This document shows, one piece after another, positions 16,106 to 24,661 of a stretch of DNA of 64,000 bases. Origin of the DNA: Kushneria phyllosphaerae (GTDB lineage Bacteria > Pseudomonadota > Gammaproteobacteria > Pseudomonadales > Halomonadaceae). Both the position numbers and the translations under genes were made by a program. Every line of letters begins with the position of its first letter. Within the stretch, counting starts at the first letter, position 1. The DNA is taken from contig NZ_ONZI01000003.1 of assembly GCF_900312995.1 (NCBI RefSeq), positions 310,001 through 374,000 on the forward strand, read 5' to 3'. The notes beneath the pieces were generated by a model. That model saw only the letters and a program-made list of their open reading frames with translations. It was not told where the DNA came from and did no database searches.

Positions 16106-17823
16106 GAAGACTCCCCGTGGTCGGGCATCGGGTCGACACCGAGCAGGCGCATTTGCAGATGCTGGCCCCGATGAGAGGCCACGGTGATGTTCAGGTCGCC
16201 ACGCTGGCGGCTCAGCGTCATGACCGCGCGATCCCCGGGCAACAGCGGTGCGGGAAAGCGTACCCGGCGCATGTCGCGCCATTGATCCTGCTCGCCGAAA
16301 AGACGCTCGGCCTGCTGACGTGCCCAGTGAATCAGGGCAATGCCCGGCACGATCGGTCGTTCGGGGAAGTGGCCTTCCAGCGCTGCCAGGCGCTCCGGAA
16401 TTTCCAGTGTGATCCGTTGCTGGTCGGGCGTTGAGGACTCAAGATCCAGCCAGCGCGGCTGGCGCCGGTCATCCAGGTCATCAAAGAGATGACGCGCCAT
16501 GGCACGGGTCAGCTTGCCCTGAGCGTTGACCGGGAAGCGCTGCACAAAGCGCCAGAAGCGTGGCAGCACCACCGGCTCAAAGGCGCGGGCCAGATGCTGT
16601 CGCAAATCGCTGATGAGCGCTCTTCGCGTGTCATGATCATGGGCAATGCAGTCGGATGACATGGCCACGATGGCCCCGACGCGCCCACCCGAGTGATCGA
16701 TGGTCAAACAGCGAGCGTCAAGGACGCCGGGGAAGGCCTTGAGGTGATGGGCCAGACCTTCCAGCGAGACGCGTTTGCCGGCCACCTTGACGATGCGGTC
16801 GGCGCGTCCGTGCAGGGTAAAACGTGCAGGATGTTCGTCCAGCAGCTGAATGTGGTCGGCCTGTTCGTGCCACTGTTCGGGCTCGGGAAGACGCCTTGAA
16901 CGCAGCAGTGTGCGTTCGCCGTCACAGCGAAGCATGACGTCGTCGAGCGCCTGCCAGGTCGTATCCTGACAGGGCCTGCGCCAGGCAATGGCGCCGCTTT
17001 CCGAGCTGCCATAGATCTCGATGAGTTCGCTGCCCATCAGTGCCTCGGCCTGCACGGCGGCGTCATGAGGCAGCGGCGCGGCGGCACTGAAAATGCGACC
17101 GGGCGCGCGGTCCGGCATGCCGGTCGTGCTCTCGGGTAGCCGGGAAAGCTGCGGCGGCGAGCTGATCAGGGCGCTGACCGGCACGTTCATGAGCCACTCG
17201 GCCAGCGTCTCGGGCCAGGTCACGATCTCGAGCCCGAAGGGATGAGAGGTCGCCAGCGCACGCAGGAGCCCTGCCGTCAGTCCCCAGGTGTGCTGATGGC
17301 TGACCTGGCTGATGACGACGCCTTGTGCGAGCGGCCAGTGTCGCTCGAAGGCGGCAACCTCGGCCTCGAGCTGGCCCAGCGTGCGAAAGATGGGGGCAGG
17401 CTCCCCGCTGGAGCCGGAGGTGAACAGCACCACGGCCTCCTGTTCGGGTGGCAGACCGGGCTCGGGCATCATGTCCGAGACGGGCGGTGGTGGCACCCAG
17501 GCCTGGGGGAATTCACCCAGCAGGATCAGATCACGCTGGTGCAGATGATTGACGGTTTCGGGGAGATTGTCGCCGGGCAGCCACACCCGATGGCCGGCAT
17601 GCCAGAGGCCGAGCAGGGCCGCCGTAAACCGCCAGGGGTCGCTATCATAAAGGGCCACATCCCGACCAGCCGGCAGGGGCGTGTTCGCCCAGCTCCTGAT
17701 GGCCTGGATCAGCTCGCCGCGGGTGCGCACCTGCTGCCCTGAAAGGGCCACGATGTCATTCACTGCGCCCGAAAGCCACGGGCAGCGGGTCAGCGACGGT
17801 GCTGCATGGCAAGATGGAGTCAT
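16102..17823 (-). CDS. AMP-ligase (acyl-CoA/ACP synthetase) fused to hotdog dehydratase
   Basis: 573 residues from ATG 17823, overlapping the upstream stop as ATGA. Residues about 1-440 form an ANL-family adenylate-forming domain with P-loop VVLFTSGSSGEP, IYGSSESGAIAW and, near its end, LHGRADRIVKVAGKRVSLE; the late lysine lies in VNAQGKLTRA. Residues about 470-573 form a FabA/FabZ-like hotdog domain with EGHFPERPIVPGIALIHWA. In many aryl polyene clusters these are two proteins (ApeH ligase and ApeI dehydratase); here they are one. The ligase would load the aryl starter on ACP and the dehydratase would act in elongation. Confidence 0.88.
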   Translation of the reverse strand: MTPSCHAAPSLTRCPWLSGAVNDIVALSGQQVRTRGELIQAIRSWANTPLPAGRDVALYDSDPWRFTAALLGLWHAGHRVWLPGDNLPETVNHLHQRDLILLGEFPQAWVPPPPVSDMMPEPGLPPEQEAVVLFTSGSSGEPAPIFRTLGQLEAEVAAFERHWPLAQGVVISQVSHQHTWGLTAGLLRALATSHPFGLEIVTWPETLAEWLMNVPVSALISSPPQLSRLPESTTGMPDRAPGRIFSAAAPLPHDAAVQAEALMGSELIEIYGSSESGAIAWRRPCQDTTWQALDDVMLRCDGERTLLRSRRLPEPEQWHEQADHIQLLDEHPARFTLHGRADRIVKVAGKRVSLEGLAHHLKAFPGVLDARCLTIDHSGGRVGAIVAMSSDCIAHDHDTRRALISDLRQHLARAFEPVVLPRFWRFVQRFPVNAQGKLTRAMARHLFDDLDDRRQPRWLDLESSTPDQQRITLEIPERLAALEGHFPERPIVPGIALIHWARQQAERLFGEQDQWRDMRRVRFPAPLLPGDRAVMTLSRQRGDLNITVASHRGQHLQMRLLGVDPMPDHGESS

Positions 17824-18383
17824 GCCTGCACCACCTTGCGTCGAACGCGCCGACGCACCAGACATTCACCGGCCATCAGCAGTGCCGCCAGCAGATAGCT
17901 GATGGCGCCGGTCCAGACCTGCCAGACGTGAAGGGGAGCCCACAGCGCCAGCACCAGTGCAATGACGGCGTTGAGGGTCATGAAAATGCCCCACACCCAG
18001 GTAACCCTGCGCGTATAACGCACGCCCTCGGGGGGGAGGTCGGGCTCTGATAGACGCGCAAGACGCTCGATCAGGGGCGTAGAGCGCAGACTGCCCAGAA
18101 AGATCAGTGCCAGTGAAACGTTGATCATGACCGGATAAAGCCGGATGCCCAGTTCTGCCTGGCCACCCAGCAACAGCGCCAGCAGCAGCAGCATCACCAC
18201 CGCCCAGCGGGTGCGATGTTCACCGGTCAGCCATTGAATGCCCGCCAGAAGCACCAGAGTGATCAACAGGGCATGTGTGCCCCAGAGGGGGAGAACGATC
18301 CACAGGGCCGCCGGAAACAGCACCATCGACAGGGGTGATGACCAGTGGCGTGTTCCGGTGCGTTCGGCAGGCATGGTTTCCAT
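17820..18383 (-). CDS. COG4648-type integral membrane protein of polyene cluster
   Basis: 187 residues with about five hydrophobic segments: near 17-33, 36-51, 60-72, 82-97 and 130-175. The conserved stretch LSEPDLPPEGVRYTRRVTWV is characteristic of the small membrane protein found beside the ACP and ligase genes in aryl polyene clusters. Its function is not established. It lies 8 bases downstream of the ACP gene and overlaps the ligase-dehydratase gene. GTTGTAATGG precedes ATG 18383; a second ATG three codons on is possible. Confidence 0.8.
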   Translation of the reverse strand: METMPAERTGTRHWSSPLSMVLFPAALWIVLPLWGTHALLITLVLLAGIQWLTGEHRTRWAVVMLLLLALLLGGQAELGIRLYPVMINVSLALIFLGSLRSTPLIERLARLSEPDLPPEGVRYTRRVTWVWGIFMTLNAVIALVLALWAPLHVWQVWTGAISYLLAALLMAGECLVRRRVRRKVVQA

Positions 18384-18391
18384 TACAACCC

Positions 18392-18667
18392 TCAGTCGCT
18401 GCGGCGCTCGGCCACCAGGGCGCTGAGCTGCCTTAAACTTGCAAAGTGCTCGCGATTTTCCTCGGCGTCGCTGTCAAGGCGAATGCCATAACGCTTTTGC
18501 AGCGCCAGCCCCAGCTCCAGCGCATCAATGGAATCCAGACCCAGCCCGTCACCAAACAGGGGCGCTTCTGGTTCGATGTCGTCGGCCGTAATATCTTCAA
18601 GCTCCAGCGCTTCGATGATCATGTTGGCGACATCGCGTTCAAGTTCGGTCAATGAGGTATTGGCCAT
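18392..18667 (-). CDS. Acyl carrier protein
   Basis: 91 residues from ATG 18667, which has GGAG about nine bases upstream. The phosphopantetheine attachment site is GLGLDSIDALELGLAL, with the serine of DSI near residue 47. The overall length and acidic character (VANMIIEALELEDITADDIE) are typical. It carries the growing polyene. Canonical aryl polyene systems use two ACPs (ApeE and ApeF); only this one is visible in the window. Confidence 0.92.
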   Translation of the reverse strand: MANTSLTELERDVANMIIEALELEDITADDIEPEAPLFGDGLGLDSIDALELGLALQKRYGIRLDSDAEENREHFASLRQLSALVAERRSD

Positions 18668-18783
18668 AGGGGGTCTCCGGGATCCTTGTTGTGGTCTCCG
18701 GGCAGACGAGTACGCCGCTGGAGCGTCGTCTGCCCGCCTGTTCGGGCGGCATATGATGCCAGAACCGAATATCCTTTGGGACG

Positions 18784-19536
18784 CTATCCGGTGTGTGGTG
18801 TTTCCATTCCCGTCATGGCCTGCCAGCAAAGCGGTGGTGTGCGCGTGATCAGATATTCCCGGTCCATCAGCCAGTCGGCCAGTAGCGGCGGTGTCACGAT
18901 CTGCCCCCTGTTCTCGGAATTATCGACCGATCGAGCCTCCAGACGCACGGCATCCGGTGCTGGTGCCAGCGACAGCTCCATCAGCATGGCGGAAGGGGAC
19001 TGGGGGGCCTGAGTCTGGATGCGATAGCGGTCAGGGACCGGTGAGTCGGTCAGAATCAGCATGACGCTGTCGCGTCCGTCGAACAGATAGCCACGTGCTT
19101 CGCTCAAGAGCGCCTCGAATTCCTCACCGGCTGCCGCCAGGGCGGCCATCGAGGTGTGATTGCCAAAGGCGATCGAGTAGACACCCAGCACAGCATTATG
19201 CACCGACAGACCGAATCGGGCGGGTGAAATCGGCTCGCCCTCGAACAGCGTATCGAGCATGTCCAGCGGTCGATGCCCATCACCGTGACGAGAGGCGTGC
19301 AATACGGGCATGGTTGTTCGCTCATGCGCGGCCATGTCACCCAGCAGGGTACAGACAGCGCGGCCCAGCGGCGTCAGACGGCGTCGCAGCAGGGCCGGTA
19401 CACTCGACGCTGCCGGCTTTTCATCGGTGATGATACAGGCAGGCATGTCCTCGCCCGCGCGCTCGGGGAGCCAGGCACGCCAGCGGTGGAGATAGAGTAC
19501 AGGTAGTGCTGTATCAGCATGGGATAAGCAGTCCAT
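18784..19536 (-). CDS. Beta-ketoacyl synthase-like chain-length factor (ApeC-type)
   Basis: 250 residues. The protein resembles the N-terminal half of ketosynthases but lacks the TACSS active-site block, so it is probably the non-catalytic chain-length-factor partner. Features are LRRRLTPLGRAVCTLLGDM, RHGDGHRPLDMLDTLFEGEP, SPARFGLSVHNAVLGVYSIA and GRDSVMLILTDSPVP. It is the first gene of the minus-strand operon, 116 bases upstream of the ACP gene. The region beyond it (19537-19731) holds a palindrome that may control it. Confidence 0.82.
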   Translation of the reverse strand: MDCLSHADTALPVLYLHRWRAWLPERAGEDMPACIITDEKPAASSVPALLRRRLTPLGRAVCTLLGDMAAHERTTMPVLHASRHGDGHRPLDMLDTLFEGEPISPARFGLSVHNAVLGVYSIAFGNHTSMAALAAAGEEFEALLSEARGYLFDGRDSVMLILTDSPVPDRYRIQTQAPQSPSAMLMELSLAPAPDAVRLEARSVDNSENRGQIVTPPLLADWLMDREYLITRTPPLCWQAMTGMETPHTG

Positions 19537-19577
19537 GCGAGCCTCCCGAAAAATGTCATCTGATTGTAAGCGGCAGG

Positions 19578-19596
19578 CGTGGTTTCATAAACCACG
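19578..19596. promoter_or_regulatory. Palindrome in the divergent region upstream of the polyene operon
   Basis: CGTGGTTT and AAACCACG are exact 8-bp arms around CAT, 42 bases before the chain-length-factor start on minus and about 135 bases before the beta-helix gene on plus. It suits a dimeric regulator, though a transcribed hairpin is possible. No cognate regulator gene lies in the window. Confidence 0.4.
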
Positions 19597-19731
19597 AGTA
19601 TGACAGACGTGGCAGAGGCATGTGGTGGTGGCTGCCAAATGGTGATCGCCACAATGGCATGGCAGCATTTTCCCAAAACAGGTGTGATAGTCCCTGAAAC
19701 AGGCCTTTTGTGGCTTTATACGGAGTTTTGA

Positions 19732-21387
19732 ATGGCGCTTTCTACAGACGATCGCAATCGCCGACGATTCATGCGTCGTGCACTGGCCCTGCTGCCTGTT
19801 GCCGGCATGGCGGGAGCACTGGCAACCCCGGAGCGTGCGCAGGCCAGCGAGTCACGTGAGCGGTCCGAGGCGCTCGACATGACCGCCCGCAACAACATCC
19901 TTTACTGGGGTGCTGACCCGACCGGCAAGAGTGACAGCTCGGCGGCCTTCGTACGCGCGGCGCGCTCCAGCATCGTCAACAGCCTTTATGTGCCGCCGGG
20001 TCGCTACGCGATCGGACAGACAGTCGATCTCAAGGGCAAGAATCTCATTGGCCCCGGCAGGCAGCGTTTCAGAAATGAGGGCAACGCCATTTTGATGCCC
20101 TTCCACTCGCTGGGCGATGGCGTCATGTTTACCGGCCATGGCCCGGTAGTGCGGGATCTCAACTTCGCCACAGGTCGCAAGAAGGGCCGCTGGGACGGCA
20201 CCTATATCGATAGCCCCGGCTACAATACCGTCATCGAAAATGTCCACTTCGCCGCGGGTGGTTTCGGTATCCGCGTGCGCGGCATCATGGTCAATTACAA
20301 CCTGCTGCGTTGTACTTTTATCGGCATGGGGGTTGGGGTCCAGATCGACGATGAAAAAGGCAACAACTCCACGACGGCACGCTTTGTCGGTAACGAGTTC
20401 AACTACTCCGACAACGGCATCATTTTCGAGAAAAATGTCTACGGGGCAACCTTTCAGGACAACATCTTCGAGGCTTTGAAAGGCGATGCCGTTCGGGCAA
20501 GACTGATCTATCGCTCAAGCTTTATCGGTAACTGGTGGGAGGGGCGTAACAAGGGCAAGGCCCCCTGGCCCTGCGTGCGCACCACCGAAAGCCAGCAGTT
20601 CATGAACTGCTTTGCTTCCTCTAACACCTGCGTTTATGGCTGGACCAACGTCTTTGACAGTGACTCGCACAGTGGCAGCATGGGCGGTGTGTCGCTGGAT
20701 GGTGGTGAGGTCGTGGTTCGCAATTCGACCGGTAATGCACTGCGCCTGTCACCGAATTCATTGCGCGCCGAGGCTGACGCCTGGAAGGAAGCCACGCCGC
20801 TGGTGATTCAGTCGAGTCATTCTGCCAAGACACGTCAGACCAACCCTATTGTCTTTCGTCATAGCGGTCCCGAAGGCGCCGTGGTGTTCGATACCGATCG
20901 GGAGTCAGGCAGCAAGGGCATATGGGATGGCAGCCTGCGCTTCGCCTCGCAGGTCGATGGTGACGACAAGGTGCTGTATGACGACTACCGGGTGAATCGT
21001 GGCCGCCCGGGTATGGTGGGCGAGACCTCACTGGTGGACAAGAAGGGGAAGGTGCGCCATGCCCTGACCGGGATCCCTCAGTTCGTCAAATGGCGCAAGG
21101 GCGGTGATGGACCGGGCTGTGACTTTTTTAGTCGCTGCGAGGTCGTCGACAAGGGGCAGGTCGAATTCTCCTTTCCCGATGGAGAAGTGGAGTTGCGCGA
21201 CCCGATCATCACGGTCACGGTGGATGATGCCGGCATTGCCCATGACGGCATCGAGTATCTGTCCGCCTACTCCGGCTCGGTGAAGTATCAGGCCTGGAAA
21301 GGCTTTCGCATTCGCTTTGTCGATCGCAAGAGCGGGCAGCCGAGCCTGCCTGAAAGCTTCAATCTCTCGATTTTCCACCCGAGCTGA
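19732..21387 (+). CDS. Secreted right-handed beta-helix protein (pectate-lyase superfamily), Tat-type signal
   Basis: 551 residues. The N-terminus has an arginine-rich Tat-like motif R10-R11-R12-F13-M14, a hydrophobic core and a likely cleavage after AQA (about residue 38). The mature protein opens with ILYWGADPTGKSDSSAAFVR, the DGxxDdt-like start of Pectate_lyase_3 / tailspike-type beta-helices, and continues with helix coils such as TVIENVHFAAGGFGIRVRG, FVGNEFNYSDNGIIFEKN and FQDNIFEALKG. It may cut or bind a polysaccharide; the substrate is unknown. GGAG upstream of the ATG supports the start. It is divergent from the polyene operon, and only 17 bases separate it from the convergent permease gene. 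Confidence 0.75.
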   Translation: MALSTDDRNRRRFMRRALALLPVAGMAGALATPERAQASESRERSEALDMTARNNILYWGADPTGKSDSSAAFVRAARSSIVNSLYVPPGRYAIGQTVDLKGKNLIGPGRQRFRNEGNAILMPFHSLGDGVMFTGHGPVVRDLNFATGRKKGRWDGTYIDSPGYNTVIENVHFAAGGFGIRVRGIMVNYNLLRCTFIGMGVGVQIDDEKGNNSTTARFVGNEFNYSDNGIIFEKNVYGATFQDNIFEALKGDAVRARLIYRSSFIGNWWEGRNKGKAPWPCVRTTESQQFMNCFASSNTCVYGWTNVFDSDSHSGSMGGVSLDGGEVVVRNSTGNALRLSPNSLRAEADAWKEATPLVIQSSHSAKTRQTNPIVFRHSGPEGAVVFDTDRESGSKGIWDGSLRFASQVDGDDKVLYDDYRVNRGRPGMVGETSLVDKKGKVRHALTGIPQFVKWRKGGDGPGCDFFSRCEVVDKGQVEFSFPDGEVELRDPIITVTVDDAGIAHDGIEYLSAYSGSVKYQAWKGFRIRFVDRKSGQPSLPESFNLSIFHPS

Positions 21388-21404
21388 GTCACGGTCCGGC
21401 GCTT

Positions 21405-22943
21405 CTAAACGCTGTCGCCCACCGGCGCCGGCCGAGGCTGGTGACGGCGCTCGGGCAGGGCGTCCGGGCGCAGGCGTCGGGACAGCACATCCACTGCCAT
21501 GTTGATCACGGCCGTCACCATCAAAAGAGCGACGGCCTGGTCAAACATCAGGTACTCAAAGCTCGAGTCGATTTGAAAGCCCAGCGTGACCACCCCCAGC
21601 ATGCCCAGAAGTGCCGTCTCGCGCATGATGACCTCGGCGCGGTAAAACAGCAGCGCCAGGATGCCGGGGTAGATGCGAGGCAGCAGTTCGTGGCTATACA
21701 GATTGATTCCCCGAATACCGGGCAGGCCCGGTGTTACCTCATCGGCATGACGCGCCGCCAGAAAGGCAATCAGGGCACCGTTGTGCAGTGACAGCGCAAT
21801 CCAGGCCGGCAGCAGTGACGGGCCGGTCAGCAGCAGCAGAATAAAGGCGAGCAGCAGTTCCGGTGTCGAGCGCATGACAATCAGCGCGCCGCGTCCCATG
21901 GTGCGCGTGGTGCGGTTGCCAAAATGGCGGCTGACCAGTGGCCAGGCCAGCAGGCAGACCAGCAGTGAGCCGACGGTGCTCATCAGCCCCAGCAAAAGCG
22001 TATTGCCAATGGCGGGCAGCAGATCCGGAAGTCTGCCAAACCACTGCGGCAGTGCCGCGAAGTCGCCTTCCAGCAGCGGCTGTGGCCAGATGTCATGGCT
22101 CACGAACTGCCATAAAAGCGTCGGGTTGACGCTGGGCCAGGGACCCAGCAAAAACGCCGTGCCCACCAGCCAGGGTACCAGCAGGCGGCGATGCGCCCAC
22201 CAGGGCAGCAGGGCGATCAGCAGATAAAAGGCCCATAGCAGGGCACCGCCTTCATGATATCGCCCCTGGCGAAAGGCACTTTCCAGGTAATACCCAAGCG
22301 TTGGCAGACCCACAAAACCCAGTAGTACGCTGGCGCGCAGGGCGCATTCAAAACGATAACGGGTATAACCGGAAAGTCGCTGCCAGGCCAGTGGCAGCTC
22401 GGTATAGAAAAAGCGTGACAGCCGATCGGTTCTGGGCGACAGCGTCTGCGAAGGGCCGCGATCAATCTGAGCCAGGATTTCGGCATAGACCTTGGCAAAG
22501 GTGGCGGCATAGGGCAGGGCGATGGCAGCCAGCGCCGTAATGGCAGAGAGCCCGAAGACCTGAAGAAACAGCAGTGCCCAGAAAATCTCGTGAATGGCGC
22601 GCACGAAGGCACACAGGGTCCGTACCAGACGAGAGCGCATGAAGATCAGCGCCAGCGGGAACCCGAGCACAATGCCCAGCATCACCCCCCACAGAGCAAA
22701 GGCGATGGTCAGAAGCAGGGCATGCAGAGGCGATTCGGTCGCCGTGATATCCGGCAGAATCATTCCCTGAAGCATGCGCCACAGTTCCTTCCACGGATCA
22801 CGGGTCGTGATCGATAGATCCGCCAGCGGCAGCAGTACCAGCATGATGGCCAGCATGATCAACGTCAGGCGCAAAAGCCTTGCGCCGACATTGTCGCCCC
22901 GCAGCCAGCTGAACCAGCCGGCAGGTGCATCAGTCCGTGACAT
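21405..22943 (-). CDS. Fused double PhnE-type ABC permease
   Basis: 512 residues from ATG 22943; a TTG four codons earlier is possible. Two permease units of the phosphonate/phosphite family are joined. The first ends after VLLGFVGLPTLGYYLESAFR and the second ends with LLGMLGVVTLGFQIDSSFEY, each the characteristic PhnE EAA-type loop (GxxGLG-like). A normal PhnE is about 270 residues, so this is a head-to-tail fusion that makes a complete transmembrane pore from one chain. It overlaps the ATPase gene by 14 bases. It forms an importer with the next two genes. Confidence 0.85.
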   Translation of the reverse strand: MSRTDAPAGWFSWLRGDNVGARLLRLTLIMLAIMLVLLPLADLSITTRDPWKELWRMLQGMILPDITATESPLHALLLTIAFALWGVMLGIVLGFPLALIFMRSRLVRTLCAFVRAIHEIFWALLFLQVFGLSAITALAAIALPYAATFAKVYAEILAQIDRGPSQTLSPRTDRLSRFFYTELPLAWQRLSGYTRYRFECALRASVLLGFVGLPTLGYYLESAFRQGRYHEGGALLWAFYLLIALLPWWAHRRLLVPWLVGTAFLLGPWPSVNPTLLWQFVSHDIWPQPLLEGDFAALPQWFGRLPDLLPAIGNTLLLGLMSTVGSLLVCLLAWPLVSRHFGNRTTRTMGRGALIVMRSTPELLLAFILLLLTGPSLLPAWIALSLHNGALIAFLAARHADEVTPGLPGIRGINLYSHELLPRIYPGILALLFYRAEVIMRETALLGMLGVVTLGFQIDSSFEYLMFDQAVALLMVTAVINMAVDVLSRRLRPDALPERRHQPRPAPVGDSV

Positions 22944-23625
22944 AGAGCACGTCAAGGTCGTGGGAGGTCAGCTCACTGGCAGGGGCGTCGATAATGATGC
23001 GCCCCTCATCCAGGCCAATGATGCGATCAAAGTGCGCCAGTGCCAGTTCACGCTGATGCAGGGCCACCACACAGGTCTGGTGGCGTGTGTTGATCAGCTC
23101 CAGCAGCCGGGCACCCTGACGCGGGTCGACGCTGGCGACCGGTTCGTCTCCGATAAAGACCGGACGCTTTTGATACAGCGCTCGTGCAATGGCGACACGC
23201 TGCTGCTGGCCGCCGGACAGCTGGTCGACCTGACGCCGCAACAGCCCGTCCAGCCCCAGCATATCGGCAAGTCCGCTGATCTCCTGCCAGCAGGCCCGGT
23301 TGGGGCGCAGCAGGTTGGTCAGGTTCTGCCAGCGTGAAAAATGGGCCAGCCGGCCCATGTAAATGTTGTGATAGGCCGAAAGCGTGGGCACCAGCGCATT
23401 GGCCTGAGGACACCAGGCACCCTGGTCGCCGAGTCGAGTGCGCAGGGCATCGAGCAGGGTCGATTTCCCCACGCCGCTGCGTCCCAGCAGGGCGATGCGA
23501 TCGCCCTGCGAGATATGCAGTGTCAGGTCGGGAAAGACAACGTGATCGTCATGGCCCAGACAGGCATGATCAAATTCTGCAATCACGCCAGAGACGTCCG
23601 GTTCAGCAGTCGCAGTTTCCAGCAT
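22930..23625 (-). CDS. PhnC-type ABC transporter ATP-binding protein
   Basis: 231 residues from ATG 23625, four bases after the stop of the binding-protein gene. Walker A is LLGRSGVGKSTLLDAL, the signature is VDQLSGGQQQRVAIARAL, Walker B is KRPVFIGDEPVASVDP, and the switch His is VVALHQREL. It energises uptake through the fused permease. The closest named relatives are phosphonate/phosphite and putative selenate importers. Confidence 0.88.
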   Translation of the reverse strand: MLETATAEPDVSGVIAEFDHACLGHDDHVVFPDLTLHISQGDRIALLGRSGVGKSTLLDALRTRLGDQGAWCPQANALVPTLSAYHNIYMGRLAHFSRWQNLTNLLRPNRACWQEISGLADMLGLDGLLRRQVDQLSGGQQQRVAIARALYQKRPVFIGDEPVASVDPRQGARLLELINTRHQTCVVALHQRELALAHFDRIIGLDEGRIIIDAPASELTSHDLDVLYVTD

Positions 23626-23629
23626 GGGC

Positions 23630-24481
23630 TTATCGCAGCAGTCCCAGCTCCTGACCGACCTTCTCGATGGGCGCATAGTCCTCATTGGAGGCCGGAATGA
23701 ATCCTTCCCGCGGAAAGCTTGCCAGCAGGTCGGGGTCAGTCATGTTCAGCAGGGCCTTCTGGACGTGCTGCGTCGTATCAGCACCGTAGTGATCATCGAC
23801 ATCGCCGCGAATGGTCCACTGGTAATCCGGATAGGCCGGCGTTGACCAGATGACGTGCACCTTGTCGGTATCCACACGGCCATCGGCCACGGCAGCATCC
23901 CAGACGGTGTAGTTGAGTGCGCCAATATCAAAGGCACCTGACTCTACCAGCGCCATGGTGCGGGTATGATCGCCCGAGTACCCGACGCGGGAGAACACCT
24001 TTTCCGGAGCCTCGTCAAAACGCTCGCGAAGATAGTAGTCGGGCATCAGACGACCGGATGTGGAGGTCTTGGCGCCGAAGGTAAAGCTCTTGCCCTTGAC
24101 CGCATCCGACAGTTCGGACTGATCTGCCTTGAGTCCCGTATCGGTATTGGCAATGAAATAGGTCTTGAAGTCGGCGTCTTCCCTGCCCTGGGCAATCGCT
24201 TTCGAGCCGGGCACGATCTGGCGCGCCTGAACACCGGTCAGCCCGCCAAACCAGGCCAGCTGAACCTGGTCATTGCGAAAGGCACTGACCGCGGCGGCAT
24301 AGGATTTGACCGGCACATACTCCACATCCAGACCCGTTTTTTCGGACAGATAGTCGGCCACCTTGTCAAAACGCTCCACCAGCCTTGCTTCATCCTCATC
24401 GGGAATGGCCGTAAAGCGGAAGGTGTCGGCGAATGCCGTAGTGCTCAGCATGACAAGTGAAAGGGCAACGAGCCTGCGCAT
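23630..24481 (-). CDS. PhnD-family periplasmic binding protein (putative selenate / phosphonate type)
   Basis: 283 residues with a short signal peptide (about 1-18, ending AFA). The mature sequence FRFTAIPDEDEARLVERFDK, then VEYVPVKSYAAAVSAF, VQLAWFGGLTGVQARQIVPG, TFGAKTSTSGRLMPDYYLR and FSRVGYSGDHTRTMALVESG fits the PhnD superfamily. From memory it is particularly close to the clade named putative selenate ABC transporter binding protein. No C-P lyase, phosphite oxidase or selenium gene is nearby, so the ligand stays open. GGAG precedes ATG 24481. It is the first gene of a three-gene operon. Confidence 0.85.
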   Translation of the reverse strand: MRRLVALSLVMLSTTAFADTFRFTAIPDEDEARLVERFDKVADYLSEKTGLDVEYVPVKSYAAAVSAFRNDQVQLAWFGGLTGVQARQIVPGSKAIAQGREDADFKTYFIANTDTGLKADQSELSDAVKGKSFTFGAKTSTSGRLMPDYYLRERFDEAPEKVFSRVGYSGDHTRTMALVESGAFDIGALNYTVWDAAVADGRVDTDKVHVIWSTPAYPDYQWTIRGDVDDHYGADTTQHVQKALLNMTDPDLLASFPREGFIPASNEDYAPIEKVGQELGLLR

Positions 24482-24611
24482 CGGGGAAACTCCTCAGAAG
24501 CGTCGAGTAGGATTGGATCAAACGCGCATGCTAGCACGCTCTGATGGCTATATACGCCACTGCTGATATTTTTGTAGGTCCCTTGCTGACCAGACCAGAC
24601 AGGGCGCACAT

Positions 24612-24640
24612 AAAAAAACCCCTCTCGAAAGAGGGGTTTT
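24612..24640 (-). terminator. Terminator of the MFS sugar porter gene
   Basis: A 10-bp perfect stem (24615-24624 with 24631-24640) is followed on the minus strand by a T7 tract. It is 22 bases after the porter stop. Confidence 0.88.
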
Positions 24641-24661
24641 GAACACCTGGACATCGAAGTA

